Below, piece by piece: positions 22,681-30,784 of a DNA stretch of 37,629 bases. The notes beneath the pieces are model-generated. The model was given only the letters and a program-made list of their open reading frames with translations. It was not told where the DNA came from and did not search any database. Within the stretch, counting starts at the first letter, position 1. The number at the start of each line of letters is the position of its first letter. Origin of the DNA: a virus; the IMG/VR virus record IMGVR_UViG_3300032284_001602, positions 1 to 37,629 of that record; one strand, written 5' to 3'. Made by a program: the position numbers and the translations under genes.

Positions 22681-22859
22681 GCTGCTGCCGATGCACGCCA
22701 TCTGAAGCCTCTCACATGTTCGTGTGGTGGTCATTGAACCGAGACGAAAGCCCGACACCGGAGTCTGTCTGCGAAGCCTGCAAAGCTGACATCATCGACA
22801 AGATTCATTGGGCAAAATCGAAGAACCTAATCGACTACTCGTTCACGCCGATAGAATGA
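22677..22859 (+). CDS. Small Cys-rich protein (60 residues)
   Basis: GTG 22677 follows GGAGGA (22665-22670) with a 6-base spacer and overlaps the previous stop. The product has CCRC at the start and CEAC about 28 residues later, a possible zinc site, plus MFVWWSLNRDE between them. It couples to the glycosyltransferase fusion by ATGA. Function is unknown. Confidence 0.55.
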   Translation: MSCCRCTPSEASHMFVWWSLNRDESPTPESVCEACKADIIDKIHWAKSKNLIDYSFTPIE

Positions 22860-25051
22860 ACTTCCGCATCAAGAACCCCCACGGCGTCCACCCTCCCGGC
22901 GGCTGGCAGTATCAGGAGGAGGGCTGGACCGCCCCGAGCCCGCTGGCGAACGACTGCCGCACGCAGACCGTCAACATATCCAACTTCCGCAAGCAGAACC
23001 CGCGCCTTGGACTCAGCACCCATCTGGCCGATTGCGAACAGGCGCTGTTCAACTACACCGCCGCCCGGCTGAAGTTCCATGTCAACTGGTGCGAGGGCAT
23101 GGACGACGACTCAAAAAAAAACTCGACCACTCCAAATCAACCACCCTTGTCAGCGCCTGTGCCACGTGCTCAGGGCGTCGTTAGCCGGTTTTGGGACCGC
23201 CTTAAGCAAGATGTTTCCGGCCTTGCGACTCTGGCCCGTTGGATGGGCGGTGGCGGTGATCCGGTTGAACCTGCTGTTGCTGCCACTCGCGCACAGGCTT
23301 GCCTAAAATGTCCGCATAACCAGCCCGGCAACGCGGTGGAGGCCAAGATTGCCGCCGAGATTCTAGAGCAGACTTCGCTCCGCAAGAAACTGAACCTTGT
23401 GGTTCCGGGGGAACCCGGCCTGAAGTCGTGCAACCTGTGCGGCTGCCATTTGCCGCTGAAAGTTTGGGTTCCGAACATCGCGGCATTGGAAGGTCGTCCT
23501 CCGTGGTGCTGGCAGAAGGGGGAAGTCACCAGACCCACGGGACGCCCCAAGATCAACATCCATCGCGGCGGGGCTTTTGGTGACGTGATTCAGTCTTCCA
23601 CGCTGGCTGATTCAATTGACGAGGCCGGCTACGAAGTTCATTTCCTTGCCGGCGAGGTGGAGCGGGTTTGCCTTCAGGGGCACCCATCCATTGCCAGTAT
23701 GGAGCCGGCCCCGAACGCGCCCACGATTGAGCTGGATTGGGCCTACGAACGTTCGCCGGATTTCACCAGCGTCAGCATCCAATCGCTTCTTCAGTGCAAG
23801 AACGATTATGGCCTAAGGCACCAGCGGGTTCCCCAACTGGCCTTGACCGACGAAGAAAAGCAGGAGGCGCACAACGCGCTGGCCGGACTTCCAAGGCCGA
23901 TCATTGGAATCGCGGCGGCTTCCGGCTCATGGAAGAACCGCCAGACGCACCCGGACGACTGGCGCAAGGTGGCGGAAACCATGCCTGAGGCAACGTTCAT
24001 AAGCCTTGGCCCGTGGCCGCTTCCTCGTCCGGTTCGCAACCTGAACGTGAACGGTTTCCGGCGCGTGATGGCGCTGATAAACGAGTGCGACGCCTTTGTG
24101 GGGGTGGACACCGGCTTGCTGCATGTCGCGGCGGCATTCCGAAAGCCCATGGGCGTGATTGAAGGCCCATTCCGGTCGGAGCTTCGGGTCACGGATGGTT
24201 CCGACTATCTGGCGGTCAAGGCTCCGGTGGACTGCCTCTATTGCTCCACATACACCTGCCAAAAGCATGACCCCGCAGCGCCGCCGTGTCAGCGGTTGGA
24301 CGTGGAAATGATGGCTAAGGTGATGCGGCAAAAGGTTTTTCCGAAGGGAATGTCGGTGCTGATTCCGACGATGAAAGGATGGAACCGGATTCCCAAAGTC
24401 ATTTTCTCACTACAAGGGGAATCCGAAGTTCTTTTGGGTCTGGATGGCGACGCAGTTTCGGCCAGTTTTCAACATTGTTCGGCCATTTCAATTCCCAACC
24501 CCACCGGTAAACGCAACGGCTTCGGAAAAACTTGCAACCGGATGGCTCGTTACTCATCTGGCGAGTTCTTGTTCTTCCTAAACGACGACTGCTACATGGA
24601 CCCCAATGCCGTGGAAGCCATGCTCCGGCATTTTGATGACCCTTCCGTGGGTGTGGTCGGTTGCAAGACACGCTATCCCGATGGCCGGCTCTATTTTGCC
24701 GGCTCATATCGGCCTGTCGGCGCAACCAACTTTGGCCACATCCAAGACCATCGTTTCACCCAGCCGACCGAGATGGAGTTCATCAACTTTGCGGCAGCCA
24801 TTGTGCGGCGCAAAGCTTTCTACGCGGTGGGCGGATTTGACGAGCGGTACGACTGCTATTCCGAAGATGCCGACCTCTGCCTGCGGCTGCGTCTGGACGG
24901 TTGGAAATTGATTTACGAACCGCACGCCACCGGCATCCACGACGAATCGCAAACTACATCGCCCATGAAGATGAAGCTGCTTCAGGAAGGCGAGGCGCTG
25001 TTTTCAAAACGCTGGAAAAATTACCTGCTCTCAACCCCGCCCATGCGATGA
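22856..25051 (+). CDS. Multidomain glycosyltransferase: zinc module + GT9-like + GT2-like
   Basis: This 731-residue protein has four parts. Residues 1-~75 (FRIKNPHGVHPPGGWQY) look like a small phage protein often found free-standing. Residues ~140-215 contain CLKCPHNQ and CNLCGCHLPLKVWVP, a zinc-type module. Residues ~230-495 resemble ADP-heptose:LPS heptosyltransferases (GT9): HRGGAFGDVIQSSTLADSI, IIGIAAASGSWKNR, then FVGVDTGLLHVAAAFRKP. Residues ~498-731 are a GT2-type (GT-A) domain: SVLIPTMKGWNR, FFLNDDCYMDP, VGGFDERYDCYSEDADLCLR. GT enzymes transfer sugars from nucleotide donors to glycans or proteins. An internal ATG at 24350 lies exactly before the GT2 part. The substrate is unknown. 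Confidence 0.8.
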   Translation: MNFRIKNPHGVHPPGGWQYQEEGWTAPSPLANDCRTQTVNISNFRKQNPRLGLSTHLADCEQALFNYTAARLKFHVNWCEGMDDDSKKNSTTPNQPPLSAPVPRAQGVVSRFWDRLKQDVSGLATLARWMGGGGDPVEPAVAATRAQACLKCPHNQPGNAVEAKIAAEILEQTSLRKKLNLVVPGEPGLKSCNLCGCHLPLKVWVPNIAALEGRPPWCWQKGEVTRPTGRPKINIHRGGAFGDVIQSSTLADSIDEAGYEVHFLAGEVERVCLQGHPSIASMEPAPNAPTIELDWAYERSPDFTSVSIQSLLQCKNDYGLRHQRVPQLALTDEEKQEAHNALAGLPRPIIGIAAASGSWKNRQTHPDDWRKVAETMPEATFISLGPWPLPRPVRNLNVNGFRRVMALINECDAFVGVDTGLLHVAAAFRKPMGVIEGPFRSELRVTDGSDYLAVKAPVDCLYCSTYTCQKHDPAAPPCQRLDVEMMAKVMRQKVFPKGMSVLIPTMKGWNRIPKVIFSLQGESEVLLGLDGDAVSASFQHCSAISIPNPTGKRNGFGKTCNRMARYSSGEFLFFLNDDCYMDPNAVEAMLRHFDDPSVGVVGCKTRYPDGRLYFAGSYRPVGATNFGHIQDHRFTQPTEMEFINFAAAIVRRKAFYAVGGFDERYDCYSEDADLCLRLRLDGWKLIYEPHATGIHDESQTTSPMKMKLLQEGEALFSKRWKNYLLSTPPMR

Positions 25052-25599
25052 CTGTCACTGACCGGATTGGAGAACCCAAGGAATCGTCCCGCATGGTGTG
25101 GGAGCTTTACAAGGCTACCGGCCTAGACCTCGGGTGTTGCAACGCGTCGCACACGCGCCGGCTGCCACAGATGACCTACGTGGATTTGGTGCGCCGCGAG
25201 AATCCTCCAGACGGCATGATCGAAATGGACATCCTCAAGGTGCCCAGCATGTACGTCGGAAAAAAGTTTGGCGTGGTGTACCTGCTGGATGTGGTGGAGC
25301 ATCTTTACCAAGAGCCGGCCATGAAGCTCCTGAAAGAGCTGGAGTCGATAACCGAGAGAATCGTGGTGTTCACGCCGCTGGGCGAGTTGTGGATGAACAT
25401 CGAGGACGGCCCCGGAGGCCATCATTCGGCTTGGACGCCTGAAATGTTTGAGGCGATTGGCTACGAAACTTGGACGTGGCCGCGTTATCACCAGTTTCCG
25501 AATGGCGACACCGCCGGGGCGTTTTGGGCGTGGAAGGACATCGGCAAAGAGAACTTGACGGCGGAACGGCTGTCCCAGATTGCGAGGGTGAAGATATGA
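25048..25599 (+). CDS. Class I SAM-dependent methyltransferase-like protein
   Basis: ATG 25048 overlaps the previous stop, giving 183 residues. GLDLGCC is the glycine-rich motif I and FGVVYLLDVVEHLYQEP matches the 'DVxEHL' motif of Methyltransf_11-type enzymes. The region before motif I is short (about 25 residues), so the fold may be slightly reduced. In this glycosyltransferase cassette it may methylate a sugar or lipid-linked glycan. It is coupled by ATGA on both sides. Confidence 0.65.
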   Translation: MTVTDRIGEPKESSRMVWELYKATGLDLGCCNASHTRRLPQMTYVDLVRRENPPDGMIEMDILKVPSMYVGKKFGVVYLLDVVEHLYQEPAMKLLKELESITERIVVFTPLGELWMNIEDGPGGHHSAWTPEMFEAIGYETWTWPRYHQFPNGDTAGAFWAWKDIGKENLTAERLSQIARVKI

Positions 25600-26210
25600 C
25601 CATGACCGAAATCATCGAAGCGTGCCTTGAAAGGGCGGAAGCAAAAGAATCCAGCCTGACTTCCGAGGTGATCGGAGCCGTGGGCGGATTCTGCGGGGAA
25701 AAGTTTCGCCACCTGCTGAACAACCTTGGCCATTTTTGCACTTCGTATCTAGAGATCGGATCGCTTCACGGCGCATCGCTCACATCAACCTGTTACGGGA
25801 ACGGTCTGGATGCGATTGCCATCGAAAACTTCAGCGAGTTTGACGGTAAGCGGGAAACGTTGACGGCCAACGCCAAAAAGTACGCGCCGGAAGCCTATTT
25901 GGTGTTTGGCGACTGCTGGCTTCCCGAAACCGTTGTTCAGGTTCCCGAGGGCAAAATCGACCTTTTCTTTTACGACGGCTGCCATTCCAAAGACGCCCAT
26001 GAGCGGGCATTGCGCGAGTATGCATCGCGTCTTGCCGCCGAGTTCATTTACCTTGTGGACGATTGGAATTGGCCGCATGTCAAGGAAGCGGCCATGCGTG
26101 GCATCAACGCATCGGGATACAAGGTTGTGTACCAGCGGCAGATTGCTTGCCCCGACGGTGACGGCGGAGGCTGGTGGAACGGCGTGGGGATTTTTGTATT
26201 ACGGAAATGA
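25596..26210 (+). CDS. Class I SAM-dependent methyltransferase (Methyltransf_24/TylF-like)
   Basis: This is 204 residues from ATG 25596. YLEIGSLHGASLTSTC is motif I, DAIAIENFSEFDG the acidic second strand, and KIDLFFYDGCHSKDAHERAL the D-G-x-H motif seen in the Methyltransf_24 group. These enzymes often O-methylate sugars, and metal binding by the D/H residues is common in TylF-type members. The gene is embedded between glycosyltransferases and coupled to both by ATGA, which supports glycan methylation. The actual acceptor is not known. Confidence 0.75.
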   Translation: MTMTEIIEACLERAEAKESSLTSEVIGAVGGFCGEKFRHLLNNLGHFCTSYLEIGSLHGASLTSTCYGNGLDAIAIENFSEFDGKRETLTANAKKYAPEAYLVFGDCWLPETVVQVPEGKIDLFFYDGCHSKDAHERALREYASRLAAEFIYLVDDWNWPHVKEAAMRGINASGYKVVYQRQIACPDGDGGGWWNGVGIFVLRK

Positions 26211-26959
26211 AACTTGGCGGCTCCATGATTATTCACAACGCGGTCGAATTCGATTACTGCGTTGAGATTGCGTTGCGGTCATTGCTGCCCGTGTGTGACG
26301 AGGTGGCCATTGTCGATGCCGAGTCTGATGACGGCACCCGCAGTATCCTCATGGAGTTGGTTCAGGAATTTCCCAAACTGCGCGTGCTCGCGGCCCCGTG
26401 GAAACCAAACCCCGGCGGCTGGGGCGGCTGGCTTTCTGATTTGTCCAACGTGTCGCGGCTGGCGCTCAAGGAATCGGGTTGCACGCACCACATCGGATTG
26501 CAGGCGGACGAAGTTTTGGAGGCGGTTGATCCGGCATGGTTTAGGCACTACATACAGGCCCATCCCTGCGCGCTACACCGGTTGAATTTTTGGATCGACC
26601 ACCGGCATTTGGTCCCTTCGGGCCGGGTTTGCAACGACAAGGTGATCCGTTGCGGGCCGATTGATTCGGTTTACGTCGGCGACGCCGAATCCATCCTTGC
26701 GGAAAAGCCCGTCCTTTTGGATCGGCCGCACATTTTCCACTACGGATTCATCCGGCGAACGGAAGAATACGTGGCCAAGGCCAAACCGATGCATCTTGCC
26801 TTTACCGGGACGAATTACGACCCGGCATTGGACACGATGCTGGAGGACAAACGGAAAGGTTTCGAGCAGCACATTCCGCTGTCAGCCTGCCGGGTGTTTA
26901 ACGGAGACCATCCCAATCTGGCAAAACCGTGGTTGCGGGAACGGGGGTATGACGTATGA
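26207..26959 (+). CDS. GT2-like glycosyltransferase
   Basis: This is 250 residues from ATG 26207. The N-terminus SMIIHNAVEFDYCVEIALRS, then CDEVAIVDAESDDGTRSIL, matches the GT-A opening of GT2 enzymes (the 'VDxxSxDGT' nucleotide-binding segment). HHIGLQADEVL occupies the place of the DxD motif. The C-terminal half is specific and has no second domain. It likely adds a sugar in the same pathway as its neighbours. It is coupled to both flanking genes by ATGA. Confidence 0.75.
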   Translation: MKLGGSMIIHNAVEFDYCVEIALRSLLPVCDEVAIVDAESDDGTRSILMELVQEFPKLRVLAAPWKPNPGGWGGWLSDLSNVSRLALKESGCTHHIGLQADEVLEAVDPAWFRHYIQAHPCALHRLNFWIDHRHLVPSGRVCNDKVIRCGPIDSVYVGDAESILAEKPVLLDRPHIFHYGFIRRTEEYVAKAKPMHLAFTGTNYDPALDTMLEDKRKGFEQHIPLSACRVFNGDHPNLAKPWLRERGYDV

Positions 26960-27870
26960 GGATCGCTTGGTCAGGCCGGCACACGCCCTACGCCTACATG
27001 TTCATGCGGGCGTTTCCAGAAGTCCAGTTCACCGTGAACAAATGGGACAAGATTTTCCGACCGCTGCCGCCCAATGCCACTTGGGAGCCTTGGTCGGGCG
27101 TTTACGACGCGCTTGTGACCGACCATTGGGATTTGTTTCCGATGGGAAATGTGGACGCCAAACGGACGGTGTTCATTGACCACAACGAATACGGCCACGG
27201 CCTGAACGCAGCCGATGCGGTTTTGGAAAAGGTGGACGCTTTTGTCAGCGTGTCGGAACACAAGATGTGGACGCATCGGGAACTGTGTTTCAGCCCGAAG
27301 ATGCATTGGGTGTGGTTTTGCTTCGACGAAGCCATGTTTCCGCCCCGCCGTTACGAGCTGCCCACAAGAGTCGGTTTTGTTCACAACGGATTGCACGGGG
27401 AGCAAGCCATCATCGCCAACGCAATCCTGTGGGGACACGATGCCATCGGCATCGGACACCACAACTCGGCGTTCATGGGCAAGTTGTCTTCCCCCGAAGG
27501 TCTGGACGCCTTGCTGGAGGAGACGCGAAGCCTTGCGGTTGGAATTAACATTGTGAACGGTGATTCCTGCGGCATGTCGCCAATGGAAATGATGGCGCAA
27601 GGGATTCCCGTGGTGTTTGGCGCATCGCTTGACCTGCCCCGGTTCCTATTTTCGGGGTGGAACTGCTTTATCACGCGCAACAGGGCCACGGACTCTTTGC
27701 AGGAAATGCGGGAGTACGTGAACCGGCTAGTGAACGACCCGGACCTGAATCGGCGCATGGGCGAAATGGCGCGCAAAACGGTCCTCCGGGAATTGAGCGT
27801 TGACAAGTTTCGGGCCGCATGGTCTGCGGTATTGCAATACGCGCCGGAAATGCCCAATCCTCCGCCATGA
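26956..27870 (+). CDS. GT-B glycosyltransferase (GT4-like)
   Basis: This is 304 residues from ATG 26956. The N-terminal Rossmann half contains VSVSEHKMW and a VGFVHNG linker region. The C-terminal half has DSCGMSPMEMMAQGIPVVFG, the GT4-type donor-binding motif (compare 'EGFGLxxxEAMAxGxPVV'), followed by LVNDPDLNRRMGEMARKTVL, the usual C-terminal helix. It ends with AAWSAVLQYAPEM. It closes the glycan cassette and overlaps the portal gene by ATGA, so its expression is tied to virion genes. Confidence 0.75.
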   Translation: MRIAWSGRHTPYAYMFMRAFPEVQFTVNKWDKIFRPLPPNATWEPWSGVYDALVTDHWDLFPMGNVDAKRTVFIDHNEYGHGLNAADAVLEKVDAFVSVSEHKMWTHRELCFSPKMHWVWFCFDEAMFPPRRYELPTRVGFVHNGLHGEQAIIANAILWGHDAIGIGHHNSAFMGKLSSPEGLDALLEETRSLAVGINIVNGDSCGMSPMEMMAQGIPVVFGASLDLPRFLFSGWNCFITRNRATDSLQEMREYVNRLVNDPDLNRRMGEMARKTVLRELSVDKFRAAWSAVLQYAPEMPNPPP

Positions 27871-30194
27871 GTTTCAAATCCGCCGATGACATTTGGTTCA
27901 CGATCTACCAGATGGTCTGGGCGGACGTGCCCCGCGCCGCCAACCGCGAGCGCATCAACGCGCTGGCCGTCGGTGCCCCGCCGTTCACCGAGCGCGAGGC
28001 GATGGACAACAAGATTTTCACGAACGCCAACTTCCTCGACATGCGCCGGGCCATCGCCACGGCACAGCTTCAGGACCGGCAGGCGTACCTGAAACCACCC
28101 CGGTACTTCGATTGGGCGCTCGACACCGGACCGAAGGCGAAGCGCATGGAGTGGGGCATGACCATCTCCAACGAGATCAACCGGCGGCTGAAGCGCAGTC
28201 ACAAGCTGACTGAGGTGCTGAAGTCCAAGATTTCCTCCGCCCGATTGCACGGCCCCGGCCCGTCGGTCTGGACGAAGCGTGAGGAATGGTGTCCGCATAC
28301 CCGAGGCGTGGAGGACATTCTGGTCCCATCACTGACCCTGCGTGACCGGTCGAACCTCGATTACTTCGCCGTCTTCACCACGTTCACCCTCGCCGAGCTT
28401 CGCAAGATGACTTCCGGCAAGTATGTGGACCCCGGCTGGAACATGCCGCTGGTGGACGCACTCTGCAAAAAGATGGAGACGGAGCTGGGGTCGGTGGCCA
28501 CGAACGCGCAAACGAACAACTGGCAATTCCCCGAGAAGTTCGGTCAGGACTTGGTGGAGAACAGCGCCTACATCGGCATCGACGCCGCGCCGCGCATCCG
28601 CTGCTACGACTTCTATTTCAAAAAGGAGATTCGCGGCAAGGAACAGTGGGTACGCCGCATCCTGCTGGACCGGGTGAACGAGCCTTACGCCGGCATTTCA
28701 GGTGGCGACAAGCCGGTCCAGAATGAGTTCCTGTTCAACCCCGGAAACCGCCCCTATGCGGATGACCTGAACGCCATCCTGCACGTCCTGTTCGCCGACA
28801 TGAACCCGGTGGCCCCGTTCCGGTGGCACAACGTCCGTTCGACCGGCATGATGCTGTACACGGTGGGGCATCTGGTGAACCGGATGAAGTGCAAGATGAT
28901 GGACTCTTTTGTCGAGTCGATGAACATGTACTTCCGGGTGGACGGTTCCGGCGACAAGGAACGGGTCCAGAACATCGACCTCTATAACTACGGGGTGATT
29001 CCCGATGGGGTGACGGTGATTCCGCAGCAGGAACGGCTGAACCTCAACTGGCAGAACATCCTTCAAGTGATCGGAGGAATGACCCGGAGCCTCACCGATA
29101 TGTCCTCGGTGGTGGCTGAAAACAGCGAGAATACGAATGGCCAGCCGCCCACGGCCACGCAGATTGTCGCCGACGCAAACAACCGGAACGCCATGATTTC
29201 GGATTCGATTTCCGACGGCATGGACGACATGGAGATTTTCTGGGAGCAGTTGGCCCGCAGGTTCGCCACACTGGATCACCCTGATTGCAATGCGTTTCGT
29301 CGTAAGTGCGAAGAGCAGGGTGTGGACAAGGCCATTTGGAAGAACCCGGATGCGTGGATCATCAAGGCACAGCGGTCCATCGGCGGTGGCAACAAGGCCA
29401 TTGAGATGACGATGATCGGAGAGCTTCGTGGACTGGCTCCCCAGCTTGGACCAGAGGTTCAGCGGTATATTTCAAAGCTGGCTTTTGCGATTTACTCTGA
29501 CAATCCCGGTCTCGCGGATTCCATGATGCCAGATGCAGAGGTGTCAGCATCATGGTCGATTGAAGTGGCCCGTCTGGCTTGGGGCACACTGATGCAGAAG
29601 ATTTCCGTCCCTCTAACCACCTCCGTTGACCACAAGCAATACACGGCGACCTTGATGGCCACGCTGGCCGAGGTGGTCCAAGCCGCCGTGATGGCAATGA
29701 ATGCGGGTCAGATGACCGACATGAAGACGCTGGATGGCTATGCCTTCATCTCAACGACAATCGAACAGGAGTTGCAGTTCATCGCAGGTGATGAGTCTTC
29801 CGTCCAATGGTCGAAACAGGCCAAGGATCACATGGCCCAAATCAACAACGAGCTGAAGGCGCTCATCCAGCGCACGCAGCAGGCCATGAAGGCGCAGCAG
29901 CCACAGCAAGACCCGAAGGCGGCCATTGAGGCGGCGAAGGCGCAGCAGCAGATGCAGCAGAAGGCGCAGTCGCATCAGCTCTCGCTCCAGAATCAGGCCG
30001 TGGAGTTCCAGATGACCCAGCAGCACCGCCAGCAGCAGCACGCGCTGGACACGGCCCAGCAGTTGCAGGACATGCAGCAGCAGCACACCGAGCACAAGGT
30101 TGACGTGGCTATGGACGCGGCCAAGACGGCGGCGGACATCCAGATCAAGCGCGGGAGCGCGAAGCAGGCGGCGGCTGCGACGGCGAAGGAGTGA
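27867..30194 (+). CDS. Portal protein
   Basis: ATG 27867 gives 775 residues, the size of podoviral portals (P22 gp1 is 725). The N-terminal two thirds carry a typical portal pattern: a helical start, an aromatic middle (RWHNVRSTGMMLYTVGHLVN), then the ITQ/G-x-x-M-x-x-x-T-like helical region LQVIGGMTRSLTDMSSVVAE and ATQIVADANNRNAM. Residues ~665-775 are almost wholly Gln/Ala/Lys/His helix, like the C-terminal helical barrel of P22 portals. It would form the dodecameric ring at the capsid vertex and dock the terminase. It follows the glycan cassette and precedes the scaffold candidate. Confidence 0.8.
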   Translation: MSFKSADDIWFTIYQMVWADVPRAANRERINALAVGAPPFTEREAMDNKIFTNANFLDMRRAIATAQLQDRQAYLKPPRYFDWALDTGPKAKRMEWGMTISNEINRRLKRSHKLTEVLKSKISSARLHGPGPSVWTKREEWCPHTRGVEDILVPSLTLRDRSNLDYFAVFTTFTLAELRKMTSGKYVDPGWNMPLVDALCKKMETELGSVATNAQTNNWQFPEKFGQDLVENSAYIGIDAAPRIRCYDFYFKKEIRGKEQWVRRILLDRVNEPYAGISGGDKPVQNEFLFNPGNRPYADDLNAILHVLFADMNPVAPFRWHNVRSTGMMLYTVGHLVNRMKCKMMDSFVESMNMYFRVDGSGDKERVQNIDLYNYGVIPDGVTVIPQQERLNLNWQNILQVIGGMTRSLTDMSSVVAENSENTNGQPPTATQIVADANNRNAMISDSISDGMDDMEIFWEQLARRFATLDHPDCNAFRRKCEEQGVDKAIWKNPDAWIIKAQRSIGGGNKAIEMTMIGELRGLAPQLGPEVQRYISKLAFAIYSDNPGLADSMMPDAEVSASWSIEVARLAWGTLMQKISVPLTTSVDHKQYTATLMATLAEVVQAAVMAMNAGQMTDMKTLDGYAFISTTIEQELQFIAGDESSVQWSKQAKDHMAQINNELKALIQRTQQAMKAQQPQQDPKAAIEAAKAQQQMQQKAQSHQLSLQNQAVEFQMTQQHRQQQHALDTAQQLQDMQQQHTEHKVDVAMDAAKTAADIQIKRGSAKQAAAATAKE

Positions 30195-30200
30195 TGATTT

Positions 30201-30467
30201 ATGGTTAAAAAGAAGCTGAAGAATCCGATAAAGATTAAGCCCAAGAAGACGAAAAAGCTGAAAAGGTTCGTGGAGTTCAAATCTACGCGAGTTATTTTGG
30301 AGCGCGTCTATTTCCCTGATTTGATTCGAATTTACCATTGGGAGATTGGGAGCGATCATGTTCTTCAAAAGACTTTTAGCACACGCAGTCTGAAATCGGC
30401 TCTCAAGTACGCTTCGGACCAGATGAAAGTTGAAATTGAATCTGTCCAATCAATCAACGAAGCATGA
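30201..30467 (+). CDS. Small Lys-rich hypothetical protein
   Basis: This 88-residue protein has an extremely basic N-terminus (MVKKKLKNPIKIKPKKTKKL). It is followed by an ordinary folded-looking region and is AT-richer than the flanking portal gene. The basic tail suggests nucleic-acid binding. It is coupled to the next gene by ATGA. No family is recognised. Confidence 0.55.
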   Translation: MVKKKLKNPIKIKPKKTKKLKRFVEFKSTRVILERVYFPDLIRIYHWEIGSDHVLQKTFSTRSLKSALKYASDQMKVEIESVQSINEA

Positions 30468-30772
30468 CCCCCCAAGACCTTTACCTAAACCGTGGCGACA
30501 ACCGCAAATGGTTCACCTCAACCTTCCAGAACGCCATCGCCGAAGAGGCGTTGCAGGCCGTGTTCACGCAATATTGCATCGACCTCGGTTCTGCGGTTGA
30601 CGGCGGAACCGCCATCGCCCTGAACGCCAAGCGGCAGGGTGCGGCGGAACTGTTGCAGCGCATCGCCAAGTTCACCCTCCCGCCCGAACCCCCGAAGCGC
30701 AACCCGCTCGATGAACCGCTGACCGATACCACGGTCCGCAGCGGCCCCGTTCCCGTCCGAAAACCACAATAA
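30464..30772 (+). CDS. Hypothetical phage protein next to portal and scaffold
   Basis: This 102-residue protein has a helical N-terminal region (FTSTFQNAIAEEALQAVFTQ) and a Pro-rich C-terminus. Its place between portal and scaffold candidates suggests a virion or assembly role, possibly an accessory head protein. No specific match is recognised. Confidence 0.55.
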   Translation: MTPQDLYLNRGDNRKWFTSTFQNAIAEEALQAVFTQYCIDLGSAVDGGTAIALNAKRQGAAELLQRIAKFTLPPEPPKRNPLDEPLTDTTVRSGPVPVRKPQ

Positions 30773-30784
30773 CAGTCACCTATC

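Noticed and set aside
24350-25051. Separate internal GT2 gene starting at ATG 24350
   Set aside because: The upstream GT9-like frame runs into it without a stop, so a fusion is the simplest reading. AAGGGA lies close to the ATG, so an internal start cannot be excluded, but there is no direct support.
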